Source: Deltaproteobacteria bacterium
GTDB lineage: Bacteria > UBA10199 > JADGCS01
NCBI GenBank assembly: GCA_024233595.1
Contig: JACKPK010000001.1
Coordinates: 62,001 to 126,000, forward strand
Direction of reading: 5' to 3'
Length of the DNA: 64,000 nt
A program made the translations under genes and the position numbers. Positions 25,028-34,541 of this stretch are shown here, one piece after another. Position 1 is the stretch's first letter. Every line of letters starts with the position of its first letter. The notes beneath the pieces are model-generated. The model ran no database searches and was not told the DNA's origin. It saw nothing but the letters and a program-made list of their open reading frames with translations.

Positions 25028-27301
25028 TTAAAAGCTTTGTCCGATGGTAAAGTTAAACACAACCCCAGATCGCCCTGGCTCACGATTGATCGGAAAGCCC
25101 CATTCAAAGCGCAAAGGCCCAAAAGGAGATTGCCATCTGAAGCCAGTGCCGTAATTCATTTTGATGCCATTGAAGCTGTAGTTCTGATGCTCGGCAAAAG
25201 AATTACCCGCGTCAAAGAAGGCCACCGCCACAATGCCTGCCGGTGCGTAAATAGGAATCTCGAGCTCCGCATTAAACAACATCATTTTGTTGCCGCCGTA
25301 TGTGAAACTGGAATCACCACCCACAGCTGTTTGCGGCACGTTGAGTTCTGGTCCCACTGAGTTCAAATCGTACCCACGCAATGTGTTGATGCCACCCAAG
25401 AAAAAGCGGTTAAAAAGACCAACGGGGTCTGATTCTGTTGACTCAATATAGCCAACCATGCCGCGTCCTTTTAAAACAAAGTTGAGCGGTAAAGGAATAA
25501 ACACGCGCGTGTCGTAAGTCATTTTCACGTACTCGTTGGTGGCACCCATGTAATCGCTCGACCATTCGACCGTGCCCGAGGTGTAAAAACCTTTTTTGGT
25601 CGAAATGCGGTTGTCACGGCGATCGTAAATCACAGTTCCAAAAAGAGCACTGGTCAAACCAGAAGCATTCTTTTGAAAAAACTGCGGCACCTGGGATGAA
25701 AAGTTTGTGACCTCGACATCGTCGATTTGGTAACCCACGCGCAAATTAAAGAAATCAAAAAGCTCACGACCAAAGCTGACCGAACCACCAAAACGGTTTT
25801 GATCAAAATCAGAGTTCAGCTGCGATTGAAAGCGCTGGAAAGTCACCCCAAAGAACCATTTGGTGTCCAAAAAGTAGCGATCAGACATGGAAACCACAAT
25901 GTCTTGGCGTAATTTAGACAAATTGGCTTGAATGCCACCTGACCAGCCACGACCAAAGAAGTTTTCCTTTTGAACAGTGGCTGTAAAAATAAAACTTTCG
26001 AGAGTCGAGAAACCCGCACCAATACTAAAAGTCCCGGTGTTTTTCTCTTTGACCTCGACCACCAAATCCACGGTGTTTTCTTTGGAACCACGCGGGATCG
26101 AAAGATTCACTTCTTCGAAATAACCCAGTTGATAAAGACGTAACTTGGAAAGCTCGAGATCGGATTGACTAAAAAATGAATTTTCGACCAATTTGAGTTC
26201 ACGACGAATGACTTTATCGCGCGTGACATCGTTGCCCTTGATGATGACCTTGTCGATCATGATTTTAGGGCCTTTTTGGATGTAATAAACAACTTTGGCT
26301 TCTTTGCTGTCGTCGTCGGCCTCAATATAAGGAATGATGTTCGCAAACGCGTAGGCCTGATCGCCATAAACCGCTTTGAGCTTGTTCACATCTTCCATTT
26401 CTTGGGATTTGCGGTAAGTCTCGCCAACTTTAAGAGACAAATCTTCTGATAATTCCTGCGGCGTGGTTAAGATATCGCCCGCCAGCTCCACACTATTCAC
26501 TTTAAACTGCTCGCCCTCGTGGACCGGGATCGAAATGTAAATGGCCTCTTTATCGCGGGTCAGACTGATTGTGGGGTCACCCACCTTCACGCGCAAGTAG
26601 CCGTTATCTAAATAGTAAAAACGCAAAAGCTGCAAATCAGCCATGAGCTTGTCGTGATCGAGCTTGCCTGACGACGACAAAAACGAAAAAGTACCCTTTT
26701 CTTTGCTGCGAAGCTTTTTACGCAACTTGGAATCAGAAAAAGCCTTGTTGCCAATGAATTGAATGCGGCGGACTTTAACCTTATTGTTTTCTTTGATTTG
26801 GAAAATCAATTCGACTTGATTGTTATCGGCATCAAAGGGCTCAATTTCTGTATTGATATCAACAAGATAATAGCCTTTTTCTTCGTAGAGCTTACGAATG
26901 GCCGCCTTGGTTTCCGCCACGCGCGCCATATCTAGGAGTTCTAGTTCCGTGACCTTGAGCGCGGCTTTTAATTCTTTGGCTTTGAGCTTCTTATTGCCCT
27001 TAAAAGTGAGCTTCCCAATGCTGCGCTTTTCGATCAGTTGGAAACTCAGATCGATTCCCCCAGAAGCATTTCGTTTTTTTACGGAAACATCAGAGAACAA
27101 GCCTGATTCGTAGAGTTTTTTGATATCACTCTGAATGATTTTGGAAGAGTACTCGCTGCCTTCCTGAGTCGAAATGCGAGAACGCACGGAAGACTCTGGC
27201 ACCGATTGCAAACCAACAAAGTTGATGCTTTTGACACGCGCCCCTGCCAAAGCAATTTGGGGGAAGAGTAATATAAATATAAGGACAAAACTTCTGAACA
27301 T
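25028..27301 (-). CDS. bamA: Outer-membrane protein assembly factor BamA
   Basis: BamA folds and inserts beta-barrel proteins. The 757-residue precursor has a signal peptide (IFILLFPQIALA), five POTRA domains (about 22-420) and a C-terminal Omp85 barrel (about 440-757) with RGYDLNSVGP (conserved RGF/Y loop), RWQSPFGPLRFEWGFP and a terminal aromatic in FTIGQSF. It lies between lolD and ompH in the classical order. The lpxD-fabZ-lpxA genes that often follow ompH are absent here. Confidence 0.96.
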   Translation of the reverse strand: MFRSFVLIFILLFPQIALAGARVKSINFVGLQSVPESSVRSRISTQEGSEYSSKIIQSDIKKLYESGLFSDVSVKKRNASGGIDLSFQLIEKRSIGKLTFKGNKKLKAKELKAALKVTELELLDMARVAETKAAIRKLYEEKGYYLVDINTEIEPFDADNNQVELIFQIKENNKVKVRRIQFIGNKAFSDSKLRKKLRSKEKGTFSFLSSSGKLDHDKLMADLQLLRFYYLDNGYLRVKVGDPTISLTRDKEAIYISIPVHEGEQFKVNSVELAGDILTTPQELSEDLSLKVGETYRKSQEMEDVNKLKAVYGDQAYAFANIIPYIEADDDSKEAKVVYYIQKGPKIMIDKVIIKGNDVTRDKVIRRELKLVENSFFSQSDLELSKLRLYQLGYFEEVNLSIPRGSKENTVDLVVEVKEKNTGTFSIGAGFSTLESFIFTATVQKENFFGRGWSGGIQANLSKLRQDIVVSMSDRYFLDTKWFFGVTFQRFQSQLNSDFDQNRFGGSVSFGRELFDFFNLRVGYQIDDVEVTNFSSQVPQFFQKNASGLTSALFGTVIYDRRDNRISTKKGFYTSGTVEWSSDYMGATNEYVKMTYDTRVFIPLPLNFVLKGRGMVGYIESTESDPVGLFNRFFLGGINTLRGYDLNSVGPELNVPQTAVGGDSSFTYGGNKMMLFNAELEIPIYAPAGIVAVAFFDAGNSFAEHQNYSFNGIKMNYGTGFRWQSPFGPLRFEWGFPINREPGRSGVVFNFTIGQSF

Positions 27302-27370
27302 CCGGTATCCAAAAAAATCGCCGCGCCCTGACCCTGCTGTCTTAAAAGTACGCGCGGCTCTAAGCCAATA

Positions 27371-28054
27371 TCATTTGAGATTGGTTTGCCAATTCTTAAT
27401 TTGGCCATCCCTTAAAACCATGTGATGAGTCAATCTCTTAGCAAAATCAGCATGATGGGTGACCATGACAAGAGTGGCTCCTAAATCATGATTGAGATCA
27501 CAAAGCAATTCGAAAACGTGATCCGCATTGCCTTCGTCTAAATTTCCTGTCGGTTCATCGGCCAACACCAAACAAGGCCGGTGAATCAAACCGCGCGCAA
27601 TGGCAGCTCTTTGTTGCTCCCCACCAGAAACCTCTTTGGGAAAACGCTTGGCCGTGTGAGCAATGCCGACTTTGTCTAACCAAATCTGCGCTGTCTCTTC
27701 TGCTTGCTGACGCGGAGTCCCGCCAATGAGCAAAGGCATCATGACGTTTTCTAAAACAGAAAAATCTTCCAGGAGTTGATGAAACTGAAAAATAAATCCC
27801 AAATCTTGCTGACGAAATTTTGCTTCTTCTTGATCTGTCATGCGCAAAAGATCACGATCATTAAATGTGATTTGCCCCGCACTTGGTTTTTCGAGCCCAC
27901 CCAATAAATTCAAAAGTGTGGATTTGCCCGCACCCGACTCACCCGTGACCCCTAAAGAAGCCCCAGCGGGCAATTCAAAGCTGACATCGCTCAACGCGCT
28001 CACTGTGGCGCCATGTTGCGCAAATTTTTTACTCAGATTTTGAACTTTAAGCAC
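27371..28054 (-). CDS. lolD: Lipoprotein-releasing ABC transporter ATP-binding protein
   Basis: LolD powers release of lipoproteins from the inner membrane to LolA. Walker A is GESGAGKST, the signature VSGGEQQRAAIARG, Walker B LVLADEPTGNLD and the H-loop VTHH. The 227-residue length matches LolD/MacB-type subunits. The two permeases directly upstream complete the complex; many lipoproteins encoded in this window depend on it. Confidence 0.94.
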   Translation of the reverse strand: MLKVQNLSKKFAQHGATVSALSDVSFELPAGASLGVTGESGAGKSTLLNLLGGLEKPSAGQITFNDRDLLRMTDQEEAKFRQQDLGFIFQFHQLLEDFSVLENVMMPLLIGGTPRQQAEETAQIWLDKVGIAHTAKRFPKEVSGGEQQRAAIARGLIHRPCLVLADEPTGNLDEGNADHVFELLCDLNHDLGATLVMVTHHADFAKRLTHHMVLRDGQIKNWQTNLK

Positions 28055-28093
28055 AATCCACCCTGTATCGTTTTTTAAATATCATGTAAATCA

Positions 28094-29248
28094 TCAGGCC
28101 TTTTTATCTTTTAAAAGCACCATGCCTGCCAACTGAGCCGTGAGCCAACACAAAAGTAATGCCCCGCTCACAAAAGCAACAATCCAAATGGGTTCCAAAA
28201 ACACAGGAACACGATCCACAAAATAAACAGTCGGGTCCAAAGCAATGCCCACTTTGTGCAAATAAAACACAAAGGCCAAACCCAAAACACTGCCCAGACC
28301 AACGCTAGCACCACCAACGCTTAAGCCCACAAAAACCAACAAACGACCTAAGCCTTGTTTTGACAGCCCCAAACGATTCAATAAGAGAAACTCACGGCGC
28401 CGCTCCATAAAAAACAAAAAGAGAAAACCAAAAAAGTTTAAGCACGCGATCATCACCACCAACAAACTCACCGAAAACACCACCGTGCGGTCTAACTTAA
28501 GGGCTTCGAATAAACTGTGGTTCAGTTCTTTCCAAGTTTGAATCTCGAAATCATCTCCAAACTTTTGCCACAACGCCTCTGCTACGACATCCAGTTCTTC
28601 GACATGATTCAAGCGAATCTCCAAGCCTTCGACCTGCTGTGCTTTAGAAAAAGTTTTACGCAACAAAGCCAAATCCATCAGAACAAAACGCTCATCAAAA
28701 TCAAAGTAGCCGCTCTCGAACTGACCCGCAATGCGCAAGCTCTGTTTTAACGACAAGCCCTCTTTGGCATTTATATAAGAGAAGGTCTCGCCTCTTGCTT
28801 GCAAACTACGGTACAATTCTTTGCCAAGATACGCGCCATCTCCCGAAAAGTTTTTTTCTTCCTGCCAAGACAAAGGATAAACTTCTTTTTTTTGCGCAAG
28901 CTCAATGCCTTTTACAATCACAGGCTTTAAACCCAATTTGGTGGGCACCAAGATCTCGTGATACTGATACCCCGACGCATGAAACCCCTGCGTGTTTTCC
29001 AAAAGAAACGCATTGATGCTTTTCACTTCGTGTTCATAAAGGCCATCTTGATGAAAAATAAGAATGTGCGCGTTAAAGTTAAGCACGGCATCGCGGTACA
29101 CTTTTTGCGATCCCGATAAAATAGCCAAGGCCACAATCACAAAGGCCGAAACAAAAAGCAGTCCCAAAAAACTAATGAGCATGATTTGCGAGCGCACACT
29201 GCGTTCGTTCTTTTGCCCTAAAAACCGTTTTGCTAAAAACAACATCAT
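28094..29248 (-). CDS. Lipoprotein-releasing system permease (LolC/LolE type), second copy
   Basis: A 384-residue FtsX/MacB-type permease: an N-terminal transmembrane segment (SFLGLLFVSAFVIVALAIL), a large periplasmic domain (about 50-250), and three further transmembrane helices near the C-terminus. The N-terminus FLAKRFLGQKNERSVRSQIMLISFLGL matches the LolC/E family start. It overlaps the other permease gene by 4 bp (ATGA), and lolD follows 39 bp later. Which paralogue is LolC and which LolE is unclear. Confidence 0.85.
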   Translation of the reverse strand: MMLFLAKRFLGQKNERSVRSQIMLISFLGLLFVSAFVIVALAILSGSQKVYRDAVLNFNAHILIFHQDGLYEHEVKSINAFLLENTQGFHASGYQYHEILVPTKLGLKPVIVKGIELAQKKEVYPLSWQEEKNFSGDGAYLGKELYRSLQARGETFSYINAKEGLSLKQSLRIAGQFESGYFDFDERFVLMDLALLRKTFSKAQQVEGLEIRLNHVEELDVVAEALWQKFGDDFEIQTWKELNHSLFEALKLDRTVVFSVSLLVVMIACLNFFGFLFLFFMERRREFLLLNRLGLSKQGLGRLLVFVGLSVGGASVGLGSVLGLAFVFYLHKVGIALDPTVYFVDRVPVFLEPIWIVAFVSGALLLCWLTAQLAGMVLLKDKKA

Positions 29249-30510
29249 CCCAAATCCCTCAACACATCACAAAACGATTGTTTTTTCCAACGCCACAAAG
29301 GCAATAAAGCCACCAGGGTCGACAACAAAGGCGAAAACACAAATAACAAACTAGCAGACACCCAATCAAATCGCAGCGGCAATTTTGTGAACCCATAGGC
29401 CGCAGGCAATTGCCAATCAAAATGCTGCGCGCTGCTCACAAGCACCAGCGCAAATAAAATACCGGCCAAGGCACCAAAGAATCCCAACAAAAAGCCAATA
29501 CGACAAAACACCGCTTTGATTTTTTGAAGACTCAGGCCCAAGCTCAATAAAATCGCCAAGGACTTGGAATGCGCCAGACCAAACAAGCCTATGAGACCCG
29601 CAATGTTCACACTGGCCACCATCAGCAGAAAAAAGAACACAGCAAAAAACACCAATTTTTCAAAACTCATGGCTTTGAGCAATTGCGCGTGGCGCTCTTG
29701 CCAAGTGATGATCTTCACACTGGGGCTTGCCTTTAAAAAAACGGTGGCTTGCGTAATGAAATTTTGCAAATCACCCCGCGGGTACAAAAAAAGTTTGTTT
29801 TCTAAAAAAACGGCTGGCGCCATGCGGGCCATAAACTTTGGCGAAACCAAAACGGTAGACTGGTCGGTTTCTAAGTGATCTGTGCTGAACATGCCTTTGA
29901 TAGTCACAGTGAGTTGATGCGGCTCCAATTGCCCCGAAGGCCCCACATCGGCAAAAGGATGCATCAGTTTAAGCTGTGGCTCGCTAATCCCCACCAGACC
30001 CAACTGAGCCAAAAGGTTTTCTCCTAACAAAACCTGATCGGCAAGCTGATCCCAAGATTGGCTCAAGGCTTTGCTCACCTGCTCCTCATTTTGTTCGGCA
30101 AAGGGTTCATCAAACAACCAGAGCTGTATTTTATTTTGCGTTGTAAAAAAACGTTTGGGAACCGCGCGCACCAAAACCGCAAAAGGGGTTTTATCCTGAA
30201 ACGAAAGCAGCCCTTGAAAATCCTGCACCAAAAGAACTTCGTCACGATCAACAATCCGACGCGCCAACAGATTGGCCTGCAAAGTGAGTAAATCTTGATG
30301 CGACCCCACAGCCACAACAGGAGCCTCAATGCCCAACAAACTGTCTTTGGTTTTTTCGCCAAGCCCCAGAATCAAGGTTTGAATCAGAAGAAACACAAAC
30401 ACCGACAAGGCAATGCCTAAAACTGACACCGCCGTAAAAGCCTTGAGTCCTCTGCCTTTAAGCCCCGAAAACAAAAAACGAAGAGCTAGCTGACTTTGCA
30501 AATCACGCAT
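29245..30510 (-). CDS. Lipoprotein-releasing system permease (LolC/LolE type), first copy
   Basis: A 421-residue permease with the four-helix LolC/E topology: LQSQLALRFLFSGLKGRGLKAFTAVSVLGIALSVFVFLLIQ at the N-terminus, a periplasmic loop of about 200 residues, and three C-terminal helices (FFAVFFFLLMVASVNIAGLIG). It begins 6 bp after the lysS stop and overlaps its partner permease by 4 bp. The pair diverges considerably in sequence, as expected for a heterodimer. Confidence 0.85.
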   Translation of the reverse strand: MRDLQSQLALRFLFSGLKGRGLKAFTAVSVLGIALSVFVFLLIQTLILGLGEKTKDSLLGIEAPVVAVGSHQDLLTLQANLLARRIVDRDEVLLVQDFQGLLSFQDKTPFAVLVRAVPKRFFTTQNKIQLWLFDEPFAEQNEEQVSKALSQSWDQLADQVLLGENLLAQLGLVGISEPQLKLMHPFADVGPSGQLEPHQLTVTIKGMFSTDHLETDQSTVLVSPKFMARMAPAVFLENKLFLYPRGDLQNFITQATVFLKASPSVKIITWQERHAQLLKAMSFEKLVFFAVFFFLLMVASVNIAGLIGLFGLAHSKSLAILLSLGLSLQKIKAVFCRIGFLLGFFGALAGILFALVLVSSAQHFDWQLPAAYGFTKLPLRFDWVSASLLFVFSPLLSTLVALLPLWRWKKQSFCDVLRDLG

Positions 30511-30516
30511 GCGCGT

Positions 30517-32022
30517 TTAGGCCTCGCCGCCACTTTCTTTTCGAAGGATCGGGAACAAGATCACATCGCGAATAGACGCCGCGTCAGTGAGCAGCATGAC
30601 CAAACGATCAATGCCAATGCCCTCGCCCGCTGCGGGAGGCATGCCGAATTCCAACGCTTTGACGTAATCGTGATCCATGAACATGGCCTCGTCATCGCCG
30701 CCTTCGCGTTCTTCCACTTGCGAACGAAAACGCTCGGCCTGATCAACAGGATCGTTCAATTCAGAAAACGCGTTGGCGATTTCTCGACCCGCAATGAAGA
30801 GCTCGAAGCGATCGGTGATGTCACCGTTGTCATCGTTTTTACGACTCAAAGGCGAAACCGAGGTTGGGTAATGCGTGATGAATGTTGGGGAGATGAGTTT
30901 GTTTTCGATCAGCTCCTCAAACAAAGTGAGCTGAACAATACCCAGATCAACAGAATCGGCATTTTTGATTTTAATGCGGTTTTGTTCACAACAGGCCAAA
31001 AGTTTTTGACGATCTTGAACATCGCTTTCTGACAAATCCAAATGCTTTTGCAAGGCTTCTAGTAAGGTGTAGCGCGCAAAAGGTTTGGCAAAGCTCAAAT
31101 CTTTGCCCTGGTAAGAAACCACTTCGGATCCACAAACTTCCACCGCAAGTTTATTCAGCATGTCTTCGGTGAGTTCAATGAGATCTTCGTAATTGGCATA
31201 CGCCATGTAAAATTCCAACATGGTGAACTCTGGGTTGTGTTGCGTGCTGATGCCTTCGTTACGAAAGTTACGGTTGATTTCGAACACACGTTCAATGCCA
31301 CCCACAACCAAACGTTTCAGGTAAAGTTCGGGAGCAATTCGCAAAAACAATTCCATATCGAGTGTGTTGTGATGAGTCACAAAGGGACGCGCCTTGGCAC
31401 CACCAGGAATCGGGTGCATCATGGGCGTTTCGACTTCTAAAAACTCGCGCTCTTCTAAATAGCGGCGAATAAAAGACACAATGCGTGAGCGCTTTTCGAA
31501 CACATCTTTGACTTCGGGGTTGGCAATGAGATCGACATAACGACGACGGTAGCGCGCTTCTACGTCGGTCAGGCCATGCCATTTTTCGGGCAATTGCTCT
31601 ATGGCTTTGGTGACCATGCCCAAAGAGTCCGCTTGAATGGTGAGCTCATCTGTTTTTGTGCGGAACAAAGTGCCCTTCACGCAAACCAAATCGCCCACTT
31701 CTAAATTTTTAAGAACGACATCGCCGTCTTCACCCATTTTGCCTTTTTGATAATACGCTTGCAAAAGACCAGAGCGATCGCGAATGCGCAAAAAGCCCGC
31801 TTTACCAAAAGAACGCACCGCAATCACACGTCCCGCCAAATCAACAGTGACAGGATTGGCTTCTAACTCTTCTTTTTTGAGACCATCGTATTTTGCCAAA
31901 ATGTCTTTGGCAAGGTTTTCGGCCTTGAGCTTGTTGCCATAGGGATTAATACCGGCTTCGCGCAGACGATCGGCTTTTTCGAGACGTTGTTGTCGGTAGG
32001 GGTTTTCTTTTTGCTGACTCAT
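30517..32022 (-). CDS. lysS: Lysyl-tRNA synthetase, class II
   Basis: LysS charges tRNA-Lys. The 501-residue protein has an N-terminal OB-fold anticodon-binding domain (about 60-150) and a class II catalytic core with motif 2 FRNEGISTQHNPEFTMLEFY and motif 3 GIGIDRLVMLLTD. It heads the envelope operon with the Lol permeases 6 bp downstream, a gene order known from deltaproteobacteria. Confidence 0.97.
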   Translation of the reverse strand: MSQQKENPYRQQRLEKADRLREAGINPYGNKLKAENLAKDILAKYDGLKKEELEANPVTVDLAGRVIAVRSFGKAGFLRIRDRSGLLQAYYQKGKMGEDGDVVLKNLEVGDLVCVKGTLFRTKTDELTIQADSLGMVTKAIEQLPEKWHGLTDVEARYRRRYVDLIANPEVKDVFEKRSRIVSFIRRYLEEREFLEVETPMMHPIPGGAKARPFVTHHNTLDMELFLRIAPELYLKRLVVGGIERVFEINRNFRNEGISTQHNPEFTMLEFYMAYANYEDLIELTEDMLNKLAVEVCGSEVVSYQGKDLSFAKPFARYTLLEALQKHLDLSESDVQDRQKLLACCEQNRIKIKNADSVDLGIVQLTLFEELIENKLISPTFITHYPTSVSPLSRKNDDNGDITDRFELFIAGREIANAFSELNDPVDQAERFRSQVEEREGGDDEAMFMDHDYVKALEFGMPPAAGEGIGIDRLVMLLTDAASIRDVILFPILRKESGGEA

Positions 32023-32060
32023 GATTTGTTATCCTTTTTACTCAACTCTTTTATGAAATT

Positions 32061-33110
32061 TTAAACAAACTCTTCTCTATATATATTAATGGTGGCCACC
32101 AATAAAGCTGAAATCACAGGACCAAAGAGAATCCCCAATGGACCAAAGAGCTGGATGCCACCAAATAACGAAAAGAAAATCAAAAGTGGATGAATCTTGA
32201 TCTGGCCTTCGATCAGAATGGGTTTTAAAAAGTTATCCATCATCGAGATGCCGCCAGCACCACTCACAAACACCACTGCGGCTTCCCAGCTTTGCCCTTG
32301 CAAAAATAACCACACGGCAACCGGCCCCCAAACACCAGCCGAACCAACAATGGGCACCATAGACATGAAAAAAGTCAGTGTGCCAAGCAGCACAAAGGCA
32401 TCAAGACCAATAAGAGCAAAAATCACCGCAGCCACAAAGCCTTGCACCAACCCCGTCACAATGTAGCCATAAATGCTGGCATTGATTGTATCGCGCAGTT
32501 TTTTGATCAAGCGACGCTCATGGGTTTCGCGCAAAGGCGACACGTCTAAAAAAACTTTGGTGAGCGACTCGCCCTCTAAAAATAAAAAGTAAATGCCCGC
32601 GATCATCACAAAGAACGCAAAGATAAAATTAAAAGTCCCCAGCAACACAGTTGGTGAGTAATCGTAAATGTAAGCACCCACCTGCTTACCAAAATTGGTG
32701 AGCACCCCTAAAATATTGATTTTGGTTTGGTACTGCGTCTCGATTTGATTCACCACCGGCAAAACATACAAGCTGTAAAACTCGGTTGTGAAAAAGTTCG
32801 AGAAGGTTTCTTTAAGATTGAGATTGCCAATGTAATTGTAAAGATCCTGAATCAGAATGGTTGTGATCCAAGAGCTGGGCACAATGAGTAAACTAAAAAT
32901 GAGCAGCGTGCTCACCAGCGAAGCCACTTTGCGCCGCCCTTTGCAAGCAGAGACTATTTTTGAGTACAAGGGGTAAAAAATCACCACAATGATGCTGGCT
33001 AAAATCATGGGACGTAAAAAAGGCCCCATGACGTACAAGAACCCCACCAACAAAGCCAACATGACAATGATAAGAGACTTTTTTTCGCGACTGATTTCTG
33101 TTGTTTTCAT
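32061..33110 (-). CDS. AI-2E family transporter (PerM/TqsA type)
   Basis: A 349-residue inner-membrane protein with about seven to eight hydrophobic segments. Family hallmarks are the N-terminal paired helices followed by FLRPMILASIIVVIFYPLY and the C-terminal FFSLFGGIQLFGPLGILFGPVISALL. Members transport AI-2 or act as Na+/H+ antiporters or unspecified permeases; the substrate is not predictable. It lies between mscL and lysS with short gaps and may be the first part of the lysS transcript. Confidence 0.9.
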   Translation of the reverse strand: MKTTEISREKKSLIIVMLALLVGFLYVMGPFLRPMILASIIVVIFYPLYSKIVSACKGRRKVASLVSTLLIFSLLIVPSSWITTILIQDLYNYIGNLNLKETFSNFFTTEFYSLYVLPVVNQIETQYQTKINILGVLTNFGKQVGAYIYDYSPTVLLGTFNFIFAFFVMIAGIYFLFLEGESLTKVFLDVSPLRETHERRLIKKLRDTINASIYGYIVTGLVQGFVAAVIFALIGLDAFVLLGTLTFFMSMVPIVGSAGVWGPVAVWLFLQGQSWEAAVVFVSGAGGISMMDNFLKPILIEGQIKIHPLLIFFSLFGGIQLFGPLGILFGPVISALLVATINIYREEFV

Positions 33111-33126
33111 GTTAGTCTATTAAAAC

Positions 33127-33540
33127 CTATTTTTTAAGAGAGTCTCTGATTTCTGTTAGCAACTGCACTTCAGGAGAAGGTTTGGCAGGCTCAGCTGGTT
33201 TTTCTTGCTCTTTTTTCTTTAGGTTATTCATTGCTTTAACGACCATAAAGATAGCAAAGGCAACAAGGATAAAATCAAAAACGGTCTGAAGAAAACTACC
33301 GTACGCAATGACCGGAACACCTGCCTCTTTAGCCGCTTCAATCGACTGAAATTGCTGCTGACCAAGAGCAATGAACAAAGATTTAAAATTAACACCACCG
33401 ATCAAAAGCCCAATTGGCGGCATTAAGACGTCGTTAACAAACGAAGTGACAATTTTACCAAAAGCAGCACCAATGATGATGCCAACAGCCATATCGACAA
33501 CATTGCCACGCATCGCAAATTTTTTAAATTCTTCAAACAT
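33127..33540 (-). CDS. mscL: Large-conductance mechanosensitive channel
   Basis: MscL opens under membrane tension to relieve hypo-osmotic shock. The 137-residue protein has the conserved N-terminal helix FEEFKKFAMRGNVVDMAVG and gate-lining TM1 VGIIIGAAFGKIVTSFVNDVLMPPIG, a periplasmic loop, TM2 FDFILVAFAIFMVVKAMN, and a charged cytoplasmic C-terminal helix rich in Lys, Glu and Pro. The gap to the AI-2E gene is 16 bp. Confidence 0.96.
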   Translation of the reverse strand: MFEEFKKFAMRGNVVDMAVGIIIGAAFGKIVTSFVNDVLMPPIGLLIGGVNFKSLFIALGQQQFQSIEAAKEAGVPVIAYGSFLQTVFDFILVAFAIFMVVKAMNNLKKKEQEKPAEPAKPSPEVQLLTEIRDSLKK

Positions 33541-33622
33541 AACATTCCCCCTTATTTAGTGAAGCAATTCGCAGGGCAAAAATGCCTAGAAAACGAGTCA
33601 CCACACAATGAAATGTGATTTA

Positions 33623-33814
33623 TCAAGCCCCGTCAGACTTGCCTTCGTCTATGGATGCTGATTCTTTTTGATCGTCTTCGCCGCGAACCCCTTTATTGAA
33701 CGAGCGAATCGCCTTACCAAGACCTGCGCCCAGTTCTGGCAGACGCTTGGCTCCAAAGATCACAAAGGCAATTAATAAGACCACTAATATTTCTGGTAAT
33801 CCAATGCTTCCCAC
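33623..33814 (-). CDS. tatA: Sec-independent translocase subunit TatA/E
   Basis: A 63-residue TatA: a short transmembrane helix (LPEILVVLLIAFVIFGAKRLPELG) with the FG hinge, an amphipathic helix (AGLGKAIRSFNKGV), and an acidic tail. It forms the pore through which folded twin-arginine substrates pass; tatC is not in this window. It is the first gene of the - strand block and divergent from the Nudix lipoprotein. Confidence 0.95.
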   Translation of the reverse strand: MGSIGLPEILVVLLIAFVIFGAKRLPELGAGLGKAIRSFNKGVRGEDDQKESASIDEGKSDGA

Positions 33815-33932
33815 AGCATTCCTCCTTTTGCGCTAAACGCTCCCTGCGTATAGCCAATTCAAACCAAAACCGCGAGTTTTAAGTCGCCAAAAATTGGATG
33901 CACTTTTTGCAGGCCTGTTCTAACGAAGCCTC

Positions 33933-34541
33933 ATGCAAACTGTCAAAATCATACTTGTTTTTTCCTCTTTGTGTGGTCTTTCTTTGCTCACAAGCGGCTG
34001 CCTCTCGTCTTCAACTGCTTTTGATTTTACCAGGCATTGCCAGACCACTGTGGCGCAAACAGCTGAGAACATTGGAAATGCCGGATGCCTTATCACAAAA
34101 CCCACTAAAACAAACGCTCAGATTCTTTTAATTGACGACGGCCAAGGATTTGGCCCTCCTGGCGGCACAAGCGATTGGCTTAACAAAGCAAAAGGCATCA
34201 AAGAAATGGCTTGGCAAACCGCCTGTCGCGAAACCTTTGAAGAGGTGTTGGGAGATGCCGCGCAAAAGAGTGACCAACTGATGCTTGGCAAGGAGATCAA
34301 GCGTTTTGAAAACGGCTTCCGGCTTTTTAGCTGCACGCCCTCACCTGATTTTTTACAAAAAACTCAAAAAGACGGCATTTGGGAACACCAAGATGGCAGC
34401 GGCGTTCCCGTCACAGTCAAAGTCGGGTGGTTTGATTCTGCAAGCGCTCTTAAAATTGACTGGCGTTTCCCTGAGCAAAAACAATTGGTTTTGGATCTTG
34501 CCTTTCCAAAAAATAACAACAAAAGCGACAAGCATGAGTGA
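33933..34541 (+). CDS. Predicted lipoprotein with a Nudix-like domain
   Basis: A 202-residue protein with a signal peptide and lipobox LLTSGC (Cys about residue 23). The mature part holds GPPGGTSDW...KGIKEMAWQTACRETFEEVLGD, the shape of a Nudix box (GG...E-x7-REx2EExxG) but with about seven extra residues between the glycines and the first Glu. Nudix enzymes hydrolyse nucleoside diphosphate-linked compounds and are normally cytosolic; an exported, lipid-anchored form is unusual. No ribosome site is evident before the ATG. It overlaps the next gene by 8 bp. Confidence 0.65.
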   Translation: MQTVKIILVFSSLCGLSLLTSGCLSSSTAFDFTRHCQTTVAQTAENIGNAGCLITKPTKTNAQILLIDDGQGFGPPGGTSDWLNKAKGIKEMAWQTACRETFEEVLGDAAQKSDQLMLGKEIKRFENGFRLFSCTPSPDFLQKTQKDGIWEHQDGSGVPVTVKVGWFDSASALKIDWRFPEQKQLVLDLAFPKNNNKSDKHE